Positions 5,563 through 5,760 of a stretch of 5,760 bases of DNA are shown here, piece by piece. This DNA comes from JABABD01 sp965530995. GTDB lineage: Bacteria > Bacteroidota > Bacteroidia > Flavobacteriales > Flavobacteriaceae. A program made the position numbers and the translations under genes. Position 1 is the stretch's first letter. Each line of letters begins with the position of its first letter. Location of the stretch: NCBI GenBank assembly GCA_965530995.1, contig CBESOB010000182.1, positions 1 to 5,760 on the forward strand. Reading direction: 5' to 3'. Below the pieces are notes generated by a model. It had not been told where the DNA came from, searched no databases, and worked only from the letters and a program-made list of their open reading frames with translations.

Positions 5563-5760
5563 TCAAATGTTTTCAGCCAATTCTATGGCCTTGTTCAAAG
5601 CTCCTAATTTGTTGTAGACTTCCTGTAATTCGTTCTCGGGATCAGATTTCGAAACCAATCCCGCACCAGCTTGCCAATGCAATTCATGATCTTTACTAAG
5701 GAAGGTCCGTATCATGATAGCGTGATTGAAATTACCCTCGAAATCCATAAACCCTATGGC
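5563..5760 (-). CDS. trpE: Anthranilate synthase component I, C-terminal 65 residues only
   Basis: Only the 3' end of the gene is in the window. The 65 residues starting AIGFMDFEGNFNHAIMIRT match the end of the chorismate-binding domain of TrpE/PabB-type enzymes: the conserved arginine in AIMIRT, then QAGAGLVSKSDPENE, where the glutamates near the end contribute to Mg2+-chorismate binding in this family, and NKLGAL near the C-terminus. TrpE forms anthranilate from chorismate using ammonia from TrpG. Assignment to trpE rather than pabB rests on the neighbouring trpG-D-C-F-B genes. The N-terminal regulatory region that would bind tryptophan for feedback inhibition is outside the window. The TGA stop at 5565-5563 is 2 nt before trpG. 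Confidence 0.93.
   Translation of the reverse strand, partial: AIGFMDFEGNFNHAIMIRTFLSKDHELHWQAGAGLVSKSDPENELQEVYNKLGALNKAIELAENI

Noticed and set aside
5563..5760. trp leader or attenuator near the right edge
   Set aside because: This stretch encodes the end of TrpE; the operon's promoter and any leader must lie beyond the window.

Overview
The window is a tryptophan biosynthesis operon read entirely from the minus strand, most likely from a marine-type member of the Flavobacteriaceae (Bacteroidota). The basis is the gene order trpE-G-D-C-F-B with separate trpC and trpF, the flavobacterial flavour of the proteins (for example the TrpB N-terminus and the TrpD motif GVKTFFNMLGP), moderate AT richness, absence of strong Shine-Dalgarno sequences, and a family 9-type carbohydrate-binding exported protein next door. 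No promoter or leader is present: the operon start lies beyond the right edge.

From right to left (the direction of transcription): the last 65 codons of trpE (5760-5563); trpG (5560-4994), 2 nt after trpE; a gap filled almost completely by a palindromic element (4989-4905); trpD (4901-3909); trpC (3912-3112), overlapping trpD by 4 nt; trpF (3079-2333), which carries a second palindromic element in frame inside the gene (2812-2725) and ends inside a third one (2387-2292); trpB (2278-1094); and, with no gap, a truncated gene for a CBM9-like exported protein (1093 to the left edge). trpA, which normally follows trpB, is not seen. Together TrpE/TrpG make anthranilate from chorismate, TrpD adds phosphoribose, TrpF isomerises, TrpC closes the indole ring, and TrpB condenses indole with serine.

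The notable content is the repeats. The three elements (85-96 bp) share one design: two inverted hairpin units facing away from each other across a short linker, each unit reading TGTC-ATTNN-(variable hairpin)-NNAAT-CT. The NN pair changes between units with compensation (GC/GC, AC/GT, CC/GG), and the inner hairpins differ completely in sequence while still pairing. This resembles paired REP (BIME) elements. One copy adds about 30 residues to the interior of TrpF, at a loop on the non-catalytic face of the barrel, in the only one of six frames open through the element. Another supplies the last 17 residues and stop codon of TrpF. The third fits exactly between trpG and trpD.
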